Notes: generated from the sequence alone by a model not told the origin. Shown: positions 1 to 11,960, counted from the stretch's first letter. The stretch: 64,000 bases of DNA from Perca fluviatilis (GCF_010015445.1 NC_053134.1:167771-231770); one strand, 5' to 3'. Numbers and translations are program-made.

Positions 1-966
1 TGATCCATATTACACCATTCTATGTTGCACTGACCAACATTACACTGACCCCTATAGCACAACCCATGTTATACTGACACTTATTGCACAACCCATATTG
101 CACTAATAATTGTGTCCCTTTTTATAATACACTAACTCTGTTTTAAGTCTGATATATAGTGATTAACTAAACATGATAACATGTTTGTATGTCCCTCAAC
201 CACACTTTTAAATGACTCCTAAAGATAGAAAGACTTGTGCTTTCCCTCACTGACAGTGGAATGCTATTCCAGAAACTCACTCCCTGATATGACAGGACGT
301 TCTGTGAAAAGGTGGTCCGCCTAAATGCCAATTCACAATCACCTCTCATAGTGGCTCTAGTCACTCGAGACCCAGCAACACTGCTAGACTTTTGTTTTAT
401 AAAATCGCTCAATGGTGGAGGCGCCAAACCATGTATAACCTTGTAGATTAGGCAGGCTTATTTAAATAATTTGAAATTAACAAAATTTAAAAATTTATAT
501 TTATCTAAAATTTGACAATGGTGATATGACGAAGGTTTCTTGTCTAATATTTTCAAAGCTCTTTTGTAGCATACTTCAATTGGCCCAATAGCTGCATGAC
601 TCGTATAGAACCAACTAGTGATACAGTACTCAATATGAGCTAGTATCATAGAATGCAGGAATGTAATCGCTGCTATATCCGTTAATGATGTACGAATATG
701 TCTAAAATTCCGTATATTAACATTTACCGTTTTCACTACTTTTTTAACGTGTTTTTTAAAGGATAATTTTGAGTCTATTAACACTCCAACCAAATATTTA
801 AATTCCTCAACATTAACTAATTCATGTCCACCCAAGCAAACTTTTACTGTGGCCACGGTTGTTTTAGGTTTACTAAAAAACATTGATACAGTCTTTTTAA
901 CATTAAGGCACAGGCAAGAATCATTCAGCCATAATTTAGCTCTGATGTCTAGGCTGAAGTCCACCT
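1..966 (-). mobile_element. LINE (L2/CR1-like) 3' fragment, 5'-truncated
   Basis: Two minus-strand open stretches (964-458 and 427-167) read as the end of a non-LTR reverse transcriptase. They contain HSMILAHIEYCITSW, then a CYKRALKILDKKPSSYHH block, then a tail with FWNSIP and a closing LKVWL. The same blocks, diverged, recur in the LINE at 14575-18257 (KVMDKKPRHYHH, EWNSIP, LKIWL), so the two belong to one broad family. The catalytic YADD part is absent, as expected for 5' truncation. A frame break separates the two stretches. Positions 1-166 are probably 3' UTR with loose TTACACTGACC-type repeats. The fragment lies just beyond the 3' end of calumenin. Clade assignment is by resemblance only. 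Confidence 0.7.
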
Positions 967-1486
967 GTTAAAGGCTCCGTCCACTCAACACAAACACACA
1001 AACAACTTTTCAATTTGAAATGTTTAATGATGAACAGGCTGTAAAAGTCCAGAATATGAAGGACTGACTACCTGTCGCTGTGCAAATTCAAGACAAACTG
1101 AAACAGTGATAATGATCTAACATATATAATAAATGATAAAAGATGATTGTTTTTCAGATTCCTCTACTTGATTCTCTAGTTAAAGTTCTGAACTGTCTCT
1201 TGTCTAAACGTGGAAGGTGGGTGGCCTCAGAACCAGGAATGAAAGCAGAACATGTAAAAATAAAAACTGTTTTAACAAGAGAAAACTTTAACAAGAGAAG
1301 GAAACCAAACATGGACGGAACATGAAGTCCTAAAAAGTGAATATTATAAAAAGATCAAACTGAGCTGGAAGACGTTTTTGGATGTTACACAAGTCTCAAC
1401 GTTTGGAACCCACAACTCAAAGTTATTAAAATACTTTCTGTAGGATTACAAAATAAATTTTCTCTAAAAACAGTAAAATCTGATGT
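967..1486 (-). other. calu: calumenin 3' UTR (probable)
   Basis: AT-rich sequence between the calumenin stop codon (1487-1489) and the LINE fragment. A variant poly(A) signal ATTAAA on the minus strand lies at about 1023-1028; I see no canonical AATAAA. The extent is inferred. Confidence 0.4.
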
Positions 1487-1620
1487 TCAGAACTCGTCGT
1501 GTCGTAGTAATGCCTCCCCGAAGTCCGTCACCTGACTCCCAACAAACGTCTCGTATTTGTTCAGGATTTCAGTTTTGGTGAGTTTTCCATCCTGAAAGAA
1601 CCATAAAAGTAGTGATTAAC

Positions 1621-1716
<96 letters not shown>

Positions 1717-4206
1717 TACTGCTCAAAAGTTTTAGAACACCACAATTTTTCCAGGTTTTTATTGAAATTCATGCAGTTCAATGTCTTATTGTACTCTGAA
1801 ATGAAAGAATAGAACAAATGAACAATTTAAGTTAAAAAAGAAATCATGGAATCAATTAATAAACCAAAATGTATTCTAAATGTTTGACTCCTCAAAGTAG
1901 CCCCCTTTGGCAGATATAACAGCTGAACACACTCGTGGCATTCTTTCTACAATGGAAATCAAATATTCTTCAGAAAGTTCTTCCCAACTCTGTTGCAGAA
2001 GTTCCCATAAATGTGTGGCACTTTTCTGTCCAGTTCATCCCAAACCAGCTCAATGGGGTTTAAGTCTGGTGACTGTGCTGGCCACTCCATGTTTTTAAGC
2101 TTACCATCTTGGTCTTTTTGCTAAGGTAGTTCTGGCATAGCTTGGACTTATGTTTTGGGTCATTATCTTGCTGTAGGATGAACCCCTGACCAACTAGACG
2201 CATACCAGAGGGTACTGCATGGCGCTGTAAAATGCTGTGGTAGCTGTTTTGGTTCAGGGTGCCTTTCACTCTGTACAAATCACCGACCCTGGATCCAGCA
2301 AAACAGCCCCAGACCATCACGCTTCCTCCTCCATGTTTGACAGTTGATGTCACACACTGAGGAACCGTCCTTTCGCCTACTCGACGGCGCACAAAAATCC
2401 TGCGTGATGAACTGAAGATTTCAATTTTGATTCATCAGTCCATAACACCTTCTTCCAGTCTTCAGTAGTCCATTGACGATGTTTCTTGGCCCAGGCAAGC
2501 CTCTTTTTCTTATTCTGATGTCTTAGCAATGGCTTTCTTGCTGCAACTGGACCTATCAAACCTGCAGCTCCAAGTCTTCTCTTTCCAGTTGAAACTGAGA
2601 CTTCTTATTACCACCACTATTAAGCTGTGCTTGAAGCTGTTGTCCTGTGAGCCGCCTATCACGCAAGCTGTTGACTCTCAGAAACTTGTCTTCTGATTCT
2701 GTTGTGGCTTTGGGTCTGCCAGACCTCTTCCTGTCAGAGTTTCCCCCAGTTTCTAAGTGCCTTTTGATGGTGAAGAATACTGTACTCACTGACACCTTGA
2801 CTTTCTTCGCAATTTCTCTGTAGGAAAGACCAACATTCTTAAAGTGATGGTTCGGAGTAATTCACCCTAGGGTCCTTTGCACCATGACCCCTGAAAATCA
2901 CCAGAGTTTACGTCAGAGAGTTAGTAGATGTTATCAGCTGAAGATGATAGCGAGGCTAATGGACCCATCTTGCAATTACCCACAAATGCCGTGAACCAAC
3001 GTCCAAGTAGTAAAATAGGTTATACTCTAACGAGTGGATTGGAAAGTTTGTAAGTACACCAGAAGTTTATGAACACTTGCCTGCTCTCTTCAGCTCTCTG
3101 TTGCTGCTGCTGCTGCTACCTGCAGTTAGACGATTAGGCCGTCTACAAATTAATACACCGAAAAGAGTTACAACAAAAATATTTATTAATTTAATGATTA
3201 AATAAGGTAATGTCTCCAAACTTACCTCAATTATTACTTGTCTCCTGCTAGTTATACTACAGCACTTACTTTAAAAAATAAGTTAAATTAAAAAATATTT
3301 TTGTTGCATCTCTTTTCGGTGTTGTAATTTGTAGACGTCCCTAAGCACTCGTCTTACAGCAGCAACAACAACAACAGCAGAGAGCAGAAGCCAGCAGGCA
3401 AGTGTTATTTACATAAACTTCTGGTGTACTTACAAACTTTCCAATCCATCGTTTTATGAGAGCATAACCTATTTGTACTACTTGTAGACGTTTGGTATAA
3501 TTTCGGGCATTATTAGTGGGGTAACTTACGAGATACAAATGTGGGTCCATTAGCCCCTGCGCTAAGCTATTCAGCTGATAACGCTACTCTACGCTAACTC
3601 TCCCAATGTTCGACCCAGGTGAAAAAAGCTTCTGGGGGGGGTGTTTGGCTCGAGGTTATGGTGCAAAGGACCCTAGGGTGAATTACTCCGAACCATCACT
3701 TTAAGTGTTATGATGGTCTGTCTCTCTTCCATTGTTAATTAATTAATTCCCGCCATTTTTATAGCAACACACTACTTTCTGCAGTACAATACTGTTCAAA
3801 TAATGCTCACGAGGGTACGGTACCACAGTGTGTTCCAACAATACTTTTAGACAAACAGAGGGGGTTGTAAGTAATCCAGACAAGTGTGAACACCTGTGGG
3901 AATTGGTAGCACCAACTTTCAAAGCTTGATCAACCTCCATTGCTGCAGAACAGCTTTACGTTGTTTACCCATTTCTTGTTCCCTGAAAAAGGCCTTTTTG
4001 TAAAATTGTGAACTGTACATTATTTTTCATAAATTTTTTTTTTTTAACCTCAGGCAGTTCAACACTTACCTTTGTGCTATTTCAAGCTATTCATTGGACT
4101 TGAACTGTTAAAATTTCAATAAAAAACAAAAAAAAATTGGGCTGTTCTAAAACCTTTGACCGGTAGTATATATATATACCTGTTAATAACTACTACACAT
4201 ATATAC

Positions 4207-4267
<61 letters not shown>

Positions 4268-4303
4268 TACATATACATACACACCATATATATATATATA
4301 TAC

Positions 4304-4349
<46 letters not shown>

Positions 4350-5981
4350 ATATATATGTATATATGTATATATATATGTATATATATATATATATATATA
4401 CACACACAGTACAGGCCAAACGTTTGGACACACCTTCTCATTCAATGCGTTTCCTTTTTATTTTCATGACTATTTACATTGTAGATTCTCACTGAAGGCA
4501 TCAAAACTATGAATGAACACATATGGAATTATGTACTTAACAAAAAGTGTGAAATAACTGAAAACATGTCTTATATTTTAGATTCCTCAAAGTAGCCACC
4601 CTTTGCTCTGATTACTGCTTTGCACACTCTTGGCATTCTCTTGATGAGCTTCAAGAGGTAGTCACCTGAAATGGTTTTCCTACAGTCTTGAAGGAGTTCC
4701 CAGAGATGCTTAGCACTTGTTGGCCCTTTTGCCTTCACTCTGCGGTCCAGCTCACCCCAAACCATCTCAATTGGGTTCAGGTCCGGTGACTGTGGAGGCC
4801 AGGTCATCTGGCGCAGCACTCCATCACTCTCCTTCTTGGTCAAATAGCCCTTACACAGCCTGGAGGTTTGCAAACCGGATGGGATGGCATGTTGCTGCAG
4901 GATGCTGTGGTAGCCATGCTGGTTCAGTATGCCTTCAATTTTGAATAAATCCCCAACAGTGTAACCAGCAGAGCACCCCCACACCATCACACCTCCTCCT
5001 CCATGCTTCATGGTGGGAACCAGGCATGTAGAATCCATCCGTTCACCTTTTCTGCGTCGCACAAAGACATGGCGGTTGGAACCAAAGATCTCAAATTTGG
5101 ACTCATCAGACCAAAGCACAGATTTCCACTGGTCTTATGTCCATTCCTTGTGTTTCTTGACCCAAACAAATCTCTTCTGCTTGTTGCCTCTCCTTAGCAG
5201 TGGTTTCCTATCAGCTACTTGACCATGAAGGCCTGATTCGTGCAGTCTCCTCTTAACAGTTGTTCTAGAGATGTGTCTGCTGCTAGAACTCTGTGTGGCA
5301 TTCACCTGGTCTCTAATCTGAGCTGCTGTTAACTTGCGATTTCTGAGGCTGGTGACTCGGATGAACTTATCCTCAGCAGCAGAGGTGGCTTTTGGTCTTC
5401 CTTTCCTGGGGCGGTCCTCATGTGAGCCAGTTTCGTTGTAGCGCTTGATGGTTTTTGCGACTGCACTTGGGGACACATTCAAAGTTTTCGCAATTTTCCA
5501 GACTGACTAACCTTCATTTGTTAAAGTAATGATGGCCACTCGTTTCTCTTTACTTAGCTGATTGTTTCTTGCCATAATATGAATTCTAACAGCTGTCCAA
5601 TAGGGCTGTCGGCTGTGTATCAACCTGACTTCTGAACAACACAACTGATTGTCCCAACCCCATTAATAAGGGAAAAAATTCCACTGATTAACCCTGACAA
5701 GGCACACCTGTGAAGTGAAAACCATTTCAGGTGACTACCTCATGAAGCTCATTGAGAGAACACCAAGGGTTTGCAGCGCTATCAAAAAAGCAAAGGGTGG
5801 CTACTTTGAGGAATCTAAAATATAAGACATGTTTTCAGTTATTTCACACTTTTTTGTTAAGTACATAATTCCATATGTGTTCATTCATAGTTTTGATGCC
5901 TTCAGTGAGAATCTACAATGAAATAGTCATGAAAATAATAACGCATTGAATGAGAAGGTGTGTCCAAACGTTTGGCCTGTA

Positions 5982-6017
<36 letters not shown>

Positions 6018-8017
6018 CTGTAGTAGACAGGTCAAAACCCACGTGGTTGGCGTCGGCCTCGTGCATCAGGTGTTTGGCCTCGGCTTCAGCGTGGTCATAA
6101 TCAGAGGGAAGAATCCAGTCCAGAGTTTCTTCTTTGTCCATCTTTCCGTCGTTGTTTTTGTCTCTGAACTCAGAGAACTGCTGTCGCTCGGTGGCGACCC
6201 ACTCTGGCTCTTCTTCCTCTCCGTCTGACGTGTACATGTCGCCTGCAGACAGAGAGGAAACAGTTATTTACTCTGTGTATCTGAGAAACACTGGAAGACA
6301 AACTGGAAGTGTGCATCTGAGAAACACTGGAAGACAAATTGGAAGTGTGTATCTGAGAAACACTGGAAGACAAATTGGAAGTTTGTGTGTGAGAAACACT
6401 GGAAGACAAACTGGAAGTGTGTATCTGAGAAACACTGGAAGACAAACTGGAAGTGTGTATCTGAGAAACACTGGAAGACAAACTGGAAGTGTGTATCAGA
6501 GAAACACTGGAAGACAAACTGGAAGTGTGTGTGTGAGAAACACTGGAAGACAAACTGGAAGTGTGGATCAGAGAAACACTGGAGGACAAACTGGAAGTGT
6601 GTATCTGAGAAACACTGGAGGACAAACAGTAAGTGTGTGTGTGAGAAACACTGGAAGACAAACTGGAAGTGTGTATCAGAAAAACACTGGAAGACAAACT
6701 GGAAGTGTGTATGTGAGAAACACTGGAAGACAAACTGGAAGTGTGTGTGTGAGAAACACAATTACATGTAAATTACAATTTACACTCTGTTAGAAATCAC
6801 TACACACAGGCCTGAGAAACACACACATGCTCAGGACCTATTCATAGCTCGCCATACGTGTTAGCTCGCCGTACGTGTTAGCTCACCGTACGTGTTAGCT
6901 CACCGTACGTGTTAGCCCGCCGTACGTGTTAGCTCACCGTACATGTTAGCTCGTCTTACGTGTTAGCTCGTCTTATGTGTTAGCTCGCCGTACGTGCTAG
7001 CTCGCCGTACGTGTTAGCTCGCCGTACGTGATTGCTTGCCAAACGAGTTAGCTCGCCATAGGTGTTAGCTCTCGGTACGGCTCAGCAACCTCCGTGTTTG
7101 CTCGTCACGTCAGAGAGCATCAAACACCTGACAGAGATCTTACCGATGTACTCCTTCAGGTCGATGAAACCGTCTCCGTTCTTGTCGATGTCTTCCATCG
7201 TTTCCTGCAACAGGGAGAAAACACATCAGTGACATCACGTCATGTCAGTGACATCACATCAGTGACATCAGGTCTGGCCAGTCTCTCCCAGCTGTCAGCA
7301 TCAGAGTCTCTCTCCATCGTCCCAGCACCATGTATCTGTTTGACTAGGTTCAGCTGGTTACTCCTTAATCAGTCACACTGCTAACATTCCTCATTATCTC
7401 AGTATGATTTCCTTGTATATTTAGTAAATAAATGTGTATATTTAGTAAATAAATGTGTATATTTAGTAAATAAATGTGTATATTTAGTAGATAAATGTGT
7501 CTTTGTCTCACCTGCACCACGATGTCCTTCATGTGCTGGTGATCTTCAGGATGAAGGAAAGCTGAGAACTCGTGCTTGTCTGCCATCAGATCTCCGTTTG
7601 TGTCTGCGACTCGGAAGCGTCTCTCGTCCCTCGACATCATCTGATCGTAGTTATATTCTGTGTCCGTCTGAGGGTCTTCTGTTAGAGCACACCAATCAGA
7701 GAGCAGAGGAATCAATCACAGAACCAATCAGAGAGCAGAGGAGTCAATCACAGAACCAATCAGAGAGCAGAGGAATCAATCACAGAACCAATCAGAGAGC
7801 AGAGGAGAGTTTGTGTACCCAGGTAACTCCCGTACGTGACGTTCTTGTACTCCTCCCAGCTGATCAGACCGTCCCCGTTAACGTCAAAGTCTTTCCACTG
7901 ATGCTCCACGCTGTCGTAAATGTGTTTCTTCTGAGCCGATTTGATCCAATCCTTCAGCTCCTCTTCAGAGATAAAACCATCTTTGTTCCTGTCCATTTTA
8001 TTCACGATGATGCTGCT

Positions 8018-8062
<45 letters not shown>

Positions 8063-9178
8063 GACACACACACACACACACTCGCATTACAAATAACTTC
8101 AGCGTCTAACATTGATTTAGTGAAAACATGAATATATTTATATTGTAAACCCTAATTTGCTGGGGTGTTATTGTCTTTGTGTCCCTGAATTAATAAAATC
8201 CCCTTAAAAAAACCTTGTGCGGTGTGTTAACTAAAGAAACTGCCAGAACTTGTTGCACGGGATGTTTCCATGGGAACAAAGAAATGAAAATAATTATGTA
8301 TTTATTGGTCAGACACCCGAACCATTTGGGCCGAGGACGCTAAGATCGGTATGCAGCATTAGCTTGGTTGGGTTAGGGTTGGGGAGTTAGGGTTAGGGTT
8401 GGCATCGTTTGCATTCAGATTCGTTGAGGGTTGGAGCTAAAACAGTCACATCTGTATCAGATAGTAACCCTATCTGTATATATCTGTACATATCTGTATA
8501 TATCTGTACATATCTGTAAATGTTTGTATATATCTGTACATATCTGTATATATCGGCATATATCTGTATCAGGTAGTAACCCTATCTGTATATATCTATA
8601 CATATCTGTATATATCTGTATATATCTGTACATATCTGTATATATCTGTACATATCTGTATATATCTGTATATATCTGTATCAGATAGTAACCCTATCTG
8701 TATATATCTGTACATATCTGTATATATCTGTATATATCTGTATCAGATAGTAACCCTATCTGTATATATCTGTATCTGTATCAGATAGTAACCCCATCTG
8801 TATATATCTGTATCAGATAGTATCCCTATCTGTGTATATCTGTATATATATATCTGTATATATATGTATATATCTGTGTATCTGTATATATATCTGTATA
8901 TATCTGTGTATCTGTATATATATCTGTGTATATAGTAATATTACAGGGACTGACCCGAGCCTCCGTTTGCTCTCCTCTGGCGGGAGATGCTCGAAGGTTT
9001 TGGCCTCGTCTTGGCCCAGGAAAGCTTCGTGGTCGTAGTCGTAGTTCTTGTTGTCGTCGTGTTGGAGGCGGCTGAGAGGTTCTTCTTCGTGGACTCGACT
9101 CTTCTTCTCTGTGGGTTTACTGCTGGCATAGACCACGCACAGGACGAAGCACAGCAACACCACCAACGCACGAATCAT
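1487..9178 (-). CDS. calu: calumenin, six-EF-hand ER Ca2+-binding protein
   Basis: Six coding exons on the minus strand: 9178-8955, 8012-7819, 7678-7512, 7204-7144, 6242-6043 and 1591-1487. All have GT donors and AG acceptors with matching phases. They join to 951 bases, 316 codons including none but the final stop; human calumenin has 315 residues. The start is the ATG at 9178 (MIRALVVLL), just inside an acceptor at 9187. Residues 1-18 are a signal peptide, followed by SSKPTEKK, which is calumenin-like. EF-hand loops include [60 protein letters not shown] and a last one split by the 4.45 kb final intron. The C-terminus HDEF is the calumenin ER-retention form (reticulocalbins end HDEL). Known role of the family: low-affinity Ca2+ buffering and chaperone-type regulation in the secretory pathway. 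Introns are swollen by Tc1 elements and minisatellites. A teleost a/b paralogue cannot be assigned here. Confidence 0.95.
1622..1709. repeat. (TA)n microsatellite in calu last intron
   Basis: Pure TA dinucleotides. The same tract continues at 4168-4406 and 5986-6016; the two Tc1 elements inserted between these blocks and split it. Confidence 0.9.
1716..4167 (-). mobile_element. Tc1/mariner element, decayed, interrupted by a MITE
   Basis: Ends carry matching inverted repeats (left CTACTGCTCAAAAG, right reading CTACCGGTCAAAGG on the other strand, both running into TTTTAGAACA) and lie in TA repeats, the Tc1 target. The minus-strand transposase is broken into pieces at 2795-2556, 2559-2377 and 2392-2060. 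It shows the [13 protein letters not shown] and [14 protein letters not shown] helix-turn-helix part, WTDESK (first catalytic Asp) and [10 protein letters not shown] (second Asp). The PIE-type third block is at about 2035-2060 in another frame. Several frameshifts make it inactive. Its N-terminal codons are split by the MITE at 2839-3704. Confidence 0.9.
2839..3704. mobile_element. TTAA-flanked MITE (piggyBac-like) inside Tc1 transposase
   Basis: Flanked by TTAA duplications at 2839-2842 and 3701-3704. Terminal inverted repeats of about 45 bp start AGTGATGGTTCGGAG and include ACCCTAGGGTCCTTTGCACC. Removing it rejoins the transposase codons ITL / KNVG in frame. The interior (about 3040-3130 against 3310-3450) is also inverted, so the whole unit can fold back. 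No coding capacity was seen. Confidence 0.85.
4168..4406. repeat. (TA)n / (TACA)n microsatellite
   Basis: TA dinucleotides mixed with TACATA and TGTATA. Open frames here are repeats of Tyr-Ile and are not genes. Confidence 0.9.
4407..5985 (-). mobile_element. Tc1/mariner element, near full length, catalytically dead
   Basis: About 1.58 kb, the usual Tc1 size, with ends CAGTACAGGCCAAACG and its complement lying in TA repeats. The minus-strand transposase runs 5482-5135 (N-terminal DNA-binding part with [13 protein letters not shown] and the [14 protein letters not shown] linker), then 5119-4571 ([41 protein letters not shown]). The segment that normally carries the second catalytic Asp ([10 protein letters not shown]) is deleted: the protein jumps from AIPSGLQTS to [10 protein letters not shown]. 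The terminal inverted repeat is unusually long, about 250 bp. The right arm (5700-5985) contains an inverted copy of the transposase C-terminal codons ([10 protein letters not shown]) as well as the untranslated end. Confidence 0.9.
6255..6760. repeat. 36-bp minisatellite in calu intron
   Basis: About 14 head-to-tail copies of a unit containing GAGAAACACTGGAAGACAAA followed by CTGGAAGTGTGTATCT. The unit length is a multiple of three and the unit lacks stops in several frames, so long repetitive open frames appear on both strands; they are not genes. Confidence 0.9.
6840..7082. repeat. 17-bp minisatellite
   Basis: About 14 variants of TTAGCTCGCCGTACGTG between calumenin exons. Confidence 0.85.
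7405..7500. repeat. 21-bp tandem repeat
   Basis: Four to five copies of TGTGTATATTTAGTAAATAA plus one A, in the calumenin intron between 7204 and 7512. Confidence 0.8.
7683..7806. repeat. 32-bp tandem repeat
   Basis: Nearly four copies of a unit with CAGAGAGCAGAGGA and ATCAATCACAGAACC, directly next to the calumenin exon acceptor at 7679. Confidence 0.8.
8019..8085. repeat. (CA)n microsatellite abutting a calu acceptor
   Basis: On the minus strand this GT tract forms the polypyrimidine-like run before the tandem acceptor CAGCAG at 8018-8013. Confidence 0.85.
8370..8402. repeat. short TTAGGG-type tract
   Basis: Degenerate GGTTAGGGTTGGGGAGTTAG followed by GGTTAGGGTT in the calu intron. Confidence 0.5.
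8430..8938. repeat. TATCTGTA/TATATCTG repeat array
   Basis: About 500 bp of TATCTGTATA and CATATCTGTA units, with larger units marked by CAGATAGTAACCCTATCTG. It fills most of the intron before coding exon 2. Confidence 0.85.
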
Positions 9179-9413
9179 CCTGAGAACTGAAAACCAAAGA
9201 CAAAAACTCATATTAAACCTTTCTGCTATCTGAGAACAAATGAGAGATATTCATATTAAACCTTTCTGATAACTGACAACACATGGGAGATATTCATATT
9301 AAACCATTAAACTCATCCATGCTGCTGTATTTGATCCGATAACTGTCAGACCGAAGCAATCAGAACCAGAATGATCTCATTTAACAAAAGATGGAAACAT
9401 TACATTCCAACAT

Positions 9414-9990
9414 TTAGGGCCCTATGTTAACGATCTGAAACGCAGGTATCAAAACGTGAAATGCAAGTAGCTTTGTGGGCGGATCTATGATACCGGCGGG
9501 ATGAATGACTCTTGCACCCGACGCAAATCTAAAATGGGTTGGTCTGAAGTAGTTAGGTGTGGTTTGGTCGTAACGTGCAATAAACCAATCAGAGCGTCAT
9601 CTCACATTCCCTTTAAGAGCAGGCGCGCTTGTTCCATGGCGGATTGCTATTATGATGGCAGATTTGCCTGGCGCACGCCAGCGGGAGCTGTCCGGGATGC
9701 AGCAAAGTAATAAATGCCCGTCTTGGCCGGGTGGCGATGTTGCTGCGGCCTCTCGGGCGCATCTCCTCAAGTCTGGAGAGGATTGCTGCAGCTGCCTCCA
9801 AACGCACCACCTGTTCCTGTTGTGCCCCTTCCTCCTGGAGTGTCCAATCCCAACGTAGTTCAACACCACGTCTCCTTAAGTCCTCTAATATTTCCTCATT
9901 TATGTCATCAACACATCCATGATTCATGGAAATGTGTAAAACACAACAAGCCACAAAGCATGCTTGGACTTTTTAAGGACTGTACTGTAA
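9414..9990 (-). mobile_element. PIF/Harbinger relic
   Basis: The plus strand starts TAGGGCCCTATGTTAACG. The minus-strand open stretch 9954-9613 begins MACCVLHISMNHG, close to the ACCVLHN motif near the end of Harbinger (DDE_Tnp_4) transposases, and continues with acidic and Arg-rich residues. Only this C-terminal part remains, so it is a non-autonomous or truncated copy. It lies upstream of the first coding exon of calumenin, within its 5' intron. The right end is not sharply defined. Confidence 0.55.
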
Positions 9991-10246
9991 AGTGCTCCTG
10001 ACCTATCCAAACACCTGAAGCACATTTTCACTAATATTTTTCCTTGTAATTATTATGTACTTTTCACAGTACTGATACTTCTACCAAAGTAATCTGGGTA
10101 CTTCCATCCTGATGGATCTGACTTTATTACAGAGAGAAAACTACAGGAACACACACTGATGGAACTGAACGGGAAGCTGTGTCAGCAAGCAGAAACAACA
10201 CATATACAACTTTATACATAATATACATACACATATACCACTTTAT

Positions 10247-10627
10247 TAGGGCTATGCTCGATTGAAGAAATTCTTAGTCGACTAACACTTATTCAGTTGT
10301 ACCGACTAATCGATTAGTTGATTTAATCGACAGATCTGTAAATCTGAGTTTCTCCGTAAAGAGTCATGCAAAAGGATGCATATATTGAATAAGATAATGA
10401 CCTCCTTTGCATATTTAAACACAACATTTCAGAAAACGTGTAATACAACAAATAATTGCCTTAATGAAGGTAATCAAAGTAGGTTTCACGGTGATATCTA
10501 TAAGGTAAAATGTCAACCCTTAATTCTTGTGTTTACCAGAGATGTGCTCTTACGTTTCTTGGACATAAGTCATTCAGCATGAAAAAAGCATCAAACATGA
10601 CTAATCGACTAAGAGGGAGCAGCCCTA
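10247..10627. mobile_element. hAT-type MITE
   Basis: Left end AGGGCTATGCTCGATTG and right end reading AGGGCTGCTCCCTCTTAG on the other strand. Both are followed by TTAGTCGAYTA motifs, and the internal region is AT-rich. The AGGGCTG ends are typical of hAT non-autonomous elements. No coding capacity. Confidence 0.6.
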
Positions 10628-10918
10628 CACTTTATACATATACATACAGATACATACATACAGAAAAACACATATACCACTTTACACATACATATACATA
10701 CAGAAACAACACATATACAACTTTATACACATACATGTGTATGTATACAGATACATACATACACATACAGATACATACATACAGATAGCCTACATAGACA
10801 TACATACACATACATACATACAGATAGCTACATACATACATACATACATACACCTATATACATACAGATAGCCTACATAGACATACATACATATAGATAC
10901 ATACATACAGATAGGCAA
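10628..10918. repeat. (CATA)n-rich repeat
   Basis: Variants of ACATACATACAGATA and CATATACCACTTTA; no gene. Confidence 0.8.
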
Positions 10919-11096
10919 TGTTAGGCTAACTGGTTGCTGTTTGACACTTTCTCACTGCTCTGTCCTTCTGTCTGTCTGTCTGTTAGTTAATAGTAATAAT
11001 AAATGATGCAATGACGCAGTTCAACTTGAATACCAGCAGACATAGACGTCATCACGCAGTCTGCATGACAGTAAACACAAAAAGCTGATGTCTTAC

Positions 11097-11300
11097 CTGT
11101 GTGTGTGTCGGAGCACCTGGACTCTCACCGTGATTTCACCGTCTCTCTCTCTCTTCTCTTCTCCGACCATCACACACCCATCCCCGCTGAACCGTTGCCG
11201 TCCCGCCTCAGCCAATCCACTGCCGCCTGCATCACTTCTTCCGGTTTGATTGGTCCACTTCAGCAAGCGCTTGCGCTCGTTTGATGACTTCAGAGGGCTC
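11097..11300 (-). promoter_or_regulatory. calu: calumenin 5' UTR exon and promoter region
   Basis: On the minus strand a GC-rich stretch ends ...CACACACAG and is followed at 11096 by the donor GTAAGA. It is in the right place to splice to the coding exon acceptor at 9187. Upstream (11150-11400) the sequence is rich in CpG and short CT tracts, as expected for a housekeeping promoter. The transcription start is not visible, so the right-hand limit is approximate. Confidence 0.55.
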
Positions 11301-11332
11301 GGCTTTCCACGTGGATACGGCCTCCGTCCTGT

Positions 11333-11960
11333 GAGATGCGTGTGTGCGCCGCCATCTTAGGACGGACATGTGACCGTTCTCCACATAAAGGCTCAGAGAA
11401 AAACACTTTGTGTTGCTTTTGGATGTTCATGAGAAATAAAAGCCAAATAAGCAACATGGAATAACATTTGAGAAAGATGAAAGAGGAGTTTTACAATATT
11501 TTGCTTTTAGGAACGTGTGGAATGTAATATGACAAGAGGAAACGTTAATCCTTCTTTTAAACTAATAGAAAGCTTGTGTCAGGAAAAGTATTTGTTATTT
11601 CAGTAGTAAGATGCTAATGTTAAAACATCCAAACTTCACAGCAGAATCAACTGCTGTTTACAGCCTGGGACAGAAAATCTCTCCCTTCATAACAACAGTT
11701 TATATAACCTCTTTAAATGATATGACTGCTATTATCTACACTGCTTTATCTTTGCTTTGAAAACCCGCATTTCTAATGTAACCCAGTCAATCATGTATCA
11801 TAAATACATATCTGACATTTGGAGCAAAGCAAATTAATCTAAATTCGAGAGATGATGATTTGCGTTGTGGATAAACCTGTCTGTTAGACACACATGCATT
11901 ACGAGGGAGCGGCGTGTCCGTCCCAAGATGGCCGCCGGAGCGACGCATCGCTCCGATGAA
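11333..11960. repeat. inverted-repeat-flanked unit upstream of calu
   Basis: GCCGCCATCTTAGGACGGAC at about 11348 and its near complement GTCCGTCCCAAGATGGCCGC at about 11915 form inverted ends around about 550 bp without coding capacity. It may be a MITE. The AAGATGG core also resembles a YY1 site. Confidence 0.4.

Noticed and set aside
4116..4512. Tyr/Ile repeat frames
   Set aside because: Translation of (TA)n and (TACA)n.
9613..9954. 113-codon frame as a host gene
   Set aside because: ACCVLH and its surroundings fit the end of a Harbinger transposase.
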